A DNA stretch of 6,395 nucleotides, taken from assembly GCA_903858195.1 (NCBI GenBank), contig CAIOHW010000188.1, positions 1 to 6,395 of the forward strand. The letters run 5' to 3'. This document shows, one piece after another, positions 5,408 through 6,395 of the stretch; the first letter of the stretch is position 1; the number at the start of each line of letters is the position of its first letter. This DNA comes from Oligoflexia bacterium. Lineage in GTDB: Bacteria > Bdellovibrionota > UBA1018. The notes below the pieces were generated by a model that was not told where the DNA came from, did not search any database, and saw nothing but the letters and a program-made list of their open reading frames with translations. Both the position numbers and the translations under genes were made by a program.

Positions 5408-6395
5408 TTGAAACGTTCGAATCAATTGATCCGCATCTCTCAGATCCCTCTCATTGCGCTGGCCGCAAGCCTTGCCGGAAGCGCCGGACTGGCTGCAGGC
5501 CTCGATGACAGCCAGCTTGGCTCACTTCGCCAGGCAGGCTCGTCCGAGAGCGCACCAGCACAGGGCGATCACTGGACCGACAAGTTTCAGATTGGCGGAC
5601 ACGCAGCCACCGGCGCGATCCTGGCTGGCGAGAACCTCAACGACTATCGCCGCAAGAATTTTGTGGTTCATGAAATGAACCTGTTCTTCAAGGCCACCCC
5701 CGCCAAGGACACGAGCATGCTCGTGGAGGCCTATCCCATTGCGTTCATGCCATCTTTCTTTAACGGCCTCTCGTTCTATGTCGGTGAGGCTTACGTGCAG
5801 TTCAAGAATGTGCTCGCTTGGGGCGACAATCACTCCGTGTCGTTCAAGCTCGGACGCTTTGATCTGCCCTTTGGCACCGACTACATGCGCCAGGATGCAG
5901 TCGACAACGCCTTGATCACCAAGCCCATTGCCTGGCTCTGGGGCTTTGACGAAGGCTTGATGATCAACACCAAGCTCGGAGCGCTCGGAACCTCTCTTGC
6001 CATCACCGACGGCGCACTTTCGCGCCAGCTCGATGATTCCGGCCAGAAGACCTACACTCTGAAGGCTTGGATGGATGTGCACCCGACGCTCATGCTCGTG
6101 GCTAGCGCGCACCTCATGGCGCCGCAGTACTCGCATGCCATGTACCAGGGCCAGAAGGTGTACAACAACGTACTGATCCCGGGTGGCGCGAAGACGACCA
6201 GCTCATTTACGAATGACTACGGGACCTACACCTGCTCTGCAGCCTCGCCTTGCTCGGCTGGCATGAGCCAGGGTCAGGTCTACGAGTTCTCGGGCACGTT
6301 TAAAAAAGAAGGCTTCACGACCCACTTCAATGCGGGCCGCATGTTTTTTGAGACCTCAAACGCGATCAAGCGTCAGCCGGTCTATTACTCGGTCC
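5408..6395 (+). CDS. Probable outer-membrane beta-barrel (porin-like) protein, N-terminal 329 residues
   Basis: Open frame from TTG at 5408 to the window edge. It starts with a signal peptide: KRSNQLIR then IPLIALAASLAGSAGLAA, cut near residue 26-30. A short polar stretch (about 31-58) follows. The rest is alternating polar and hydrophobic strands with aromatic residues at strand ends: KFQIGGHAATGAI, VVHEMNLFFKATP, SFYVGEAYVQFKN, HSVSFKLGRFDLPFG, GLMINTKLG, YTLKAWMDVHP, THFNAGRMFFE. The segment KLGRFDLPFGTDY resembles the GxF.lPFG strand common in porins. C276 and C282 (C-x5-C) sit in a Ser/Thr-rich segment that may be a surface loop with a disulfide. The substrate is unknown and no specific family was recognised. 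It is divergent from the copper-protein operon across a 103-base gap, which suggests shared control. Confidence 0.8.
   Translation, partial: MKRSNQLIRISQIPLIALAASLAGSAGLAAGLDDSQLGSLRQAGSSESAPAQGDHWTDKFQIGGHAATGAILAGENLNDYRRKNFVVHEMNLFFKATPAKDTSMLVEAYPIAFMPSFFNGLSFYVGEAYVQFKNVLAWGDNHSVSFKLGRFDLPFGTDYMRQDAVDNALITKPIAWLWGFDEGLMINTKLGALGTSLAITDGALSRQLDDSGQKTYTLKAWMDVHPTLMLVASAHLMAPQYSHAMYQGQKVYNNVLIPGGAKTTSSFTNDYGTYTCSAASPCSAGMSQGQVYEFSGTFKKEGFTTHFNAGRMFFETSNAIKRQPVYYSV

Noticed and set aside
5522..6136. 204-codon open frame on the minus strand opposite the porin-like gene
   Set aside because: It lacks recognisable domains, while the plus strand has a strong Shine-Dalgarno, a signal peptide and beta-barrel patterning. 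It is a by-product of GC-rich codon use.

Overview
The window looks like chromosomal DNA of a GC-rich Gram-negative bacterium. A signal peptide with an outer-membrane-type protein, a periplasmic cupredoxin and a KhpA-type KH protein all fit. The KH protein wording (DLGKIIGKQGRTAQAIRT, STKLRKRTVLEIVE) and the Hpt/CheA-type signalling genes suggest the former Deltaproteobacteria, perhaps Bdellovibrionota. That placement is an inference from remembered family wording, not from a search.

Layout. From about 5304 down to 1 every gene is on the minus strand and tightly packed, and one divergent gene runs off the right edge on the plus strand. In transcription order the minus genes are: a secreted type 1 copper (plastocyanin-like) protein (5304-4603); a membrane sensor with a periplasmic Cache-like domain, HAMP, coiled coil and PAS-like domain (4643-3141); an Hpt plus CheA-type ATPase histidine kinase (3144-2098); a CheY-like receiver (2060-1644); a second, divergent receiver (1644-1249); then the translation genes rpsP (1176-931), khpA (843-592) and trmD (590 to the window edge, C-terminus missing). 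The plus-strand gene (5408 to the edge) starts with TTG behind a very strong Shine-Dalgarno and encodes the N-terminal 329 residues of a probable outer-membrane beta-barrel/porin.

How they may work together. The sensor carries no kinase domain and the kinase carries no sensor. They meet at an ATGA overlap where one extra A in an AAAA run would fuse them into a single membrane hybrid kinase of 848 residues, so the pair is either a natural split, a frameshifted product or a base error. The kinase probably phosphorylates one or both receivers. No DNA-binding or enzymatic output domain is visible. The linkage with a periplasmic copper protein and a divergent porin suggests control of a cell-envelope or redox function, but the stimulus and the output are unknown. 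The usual rimM gene is missing between khpA and trmD.

No RNA gene, mobile element, CRISPR array or convincing rho-independent terminator was seen, and no stretch longer than about 105 bases lacks a gene.
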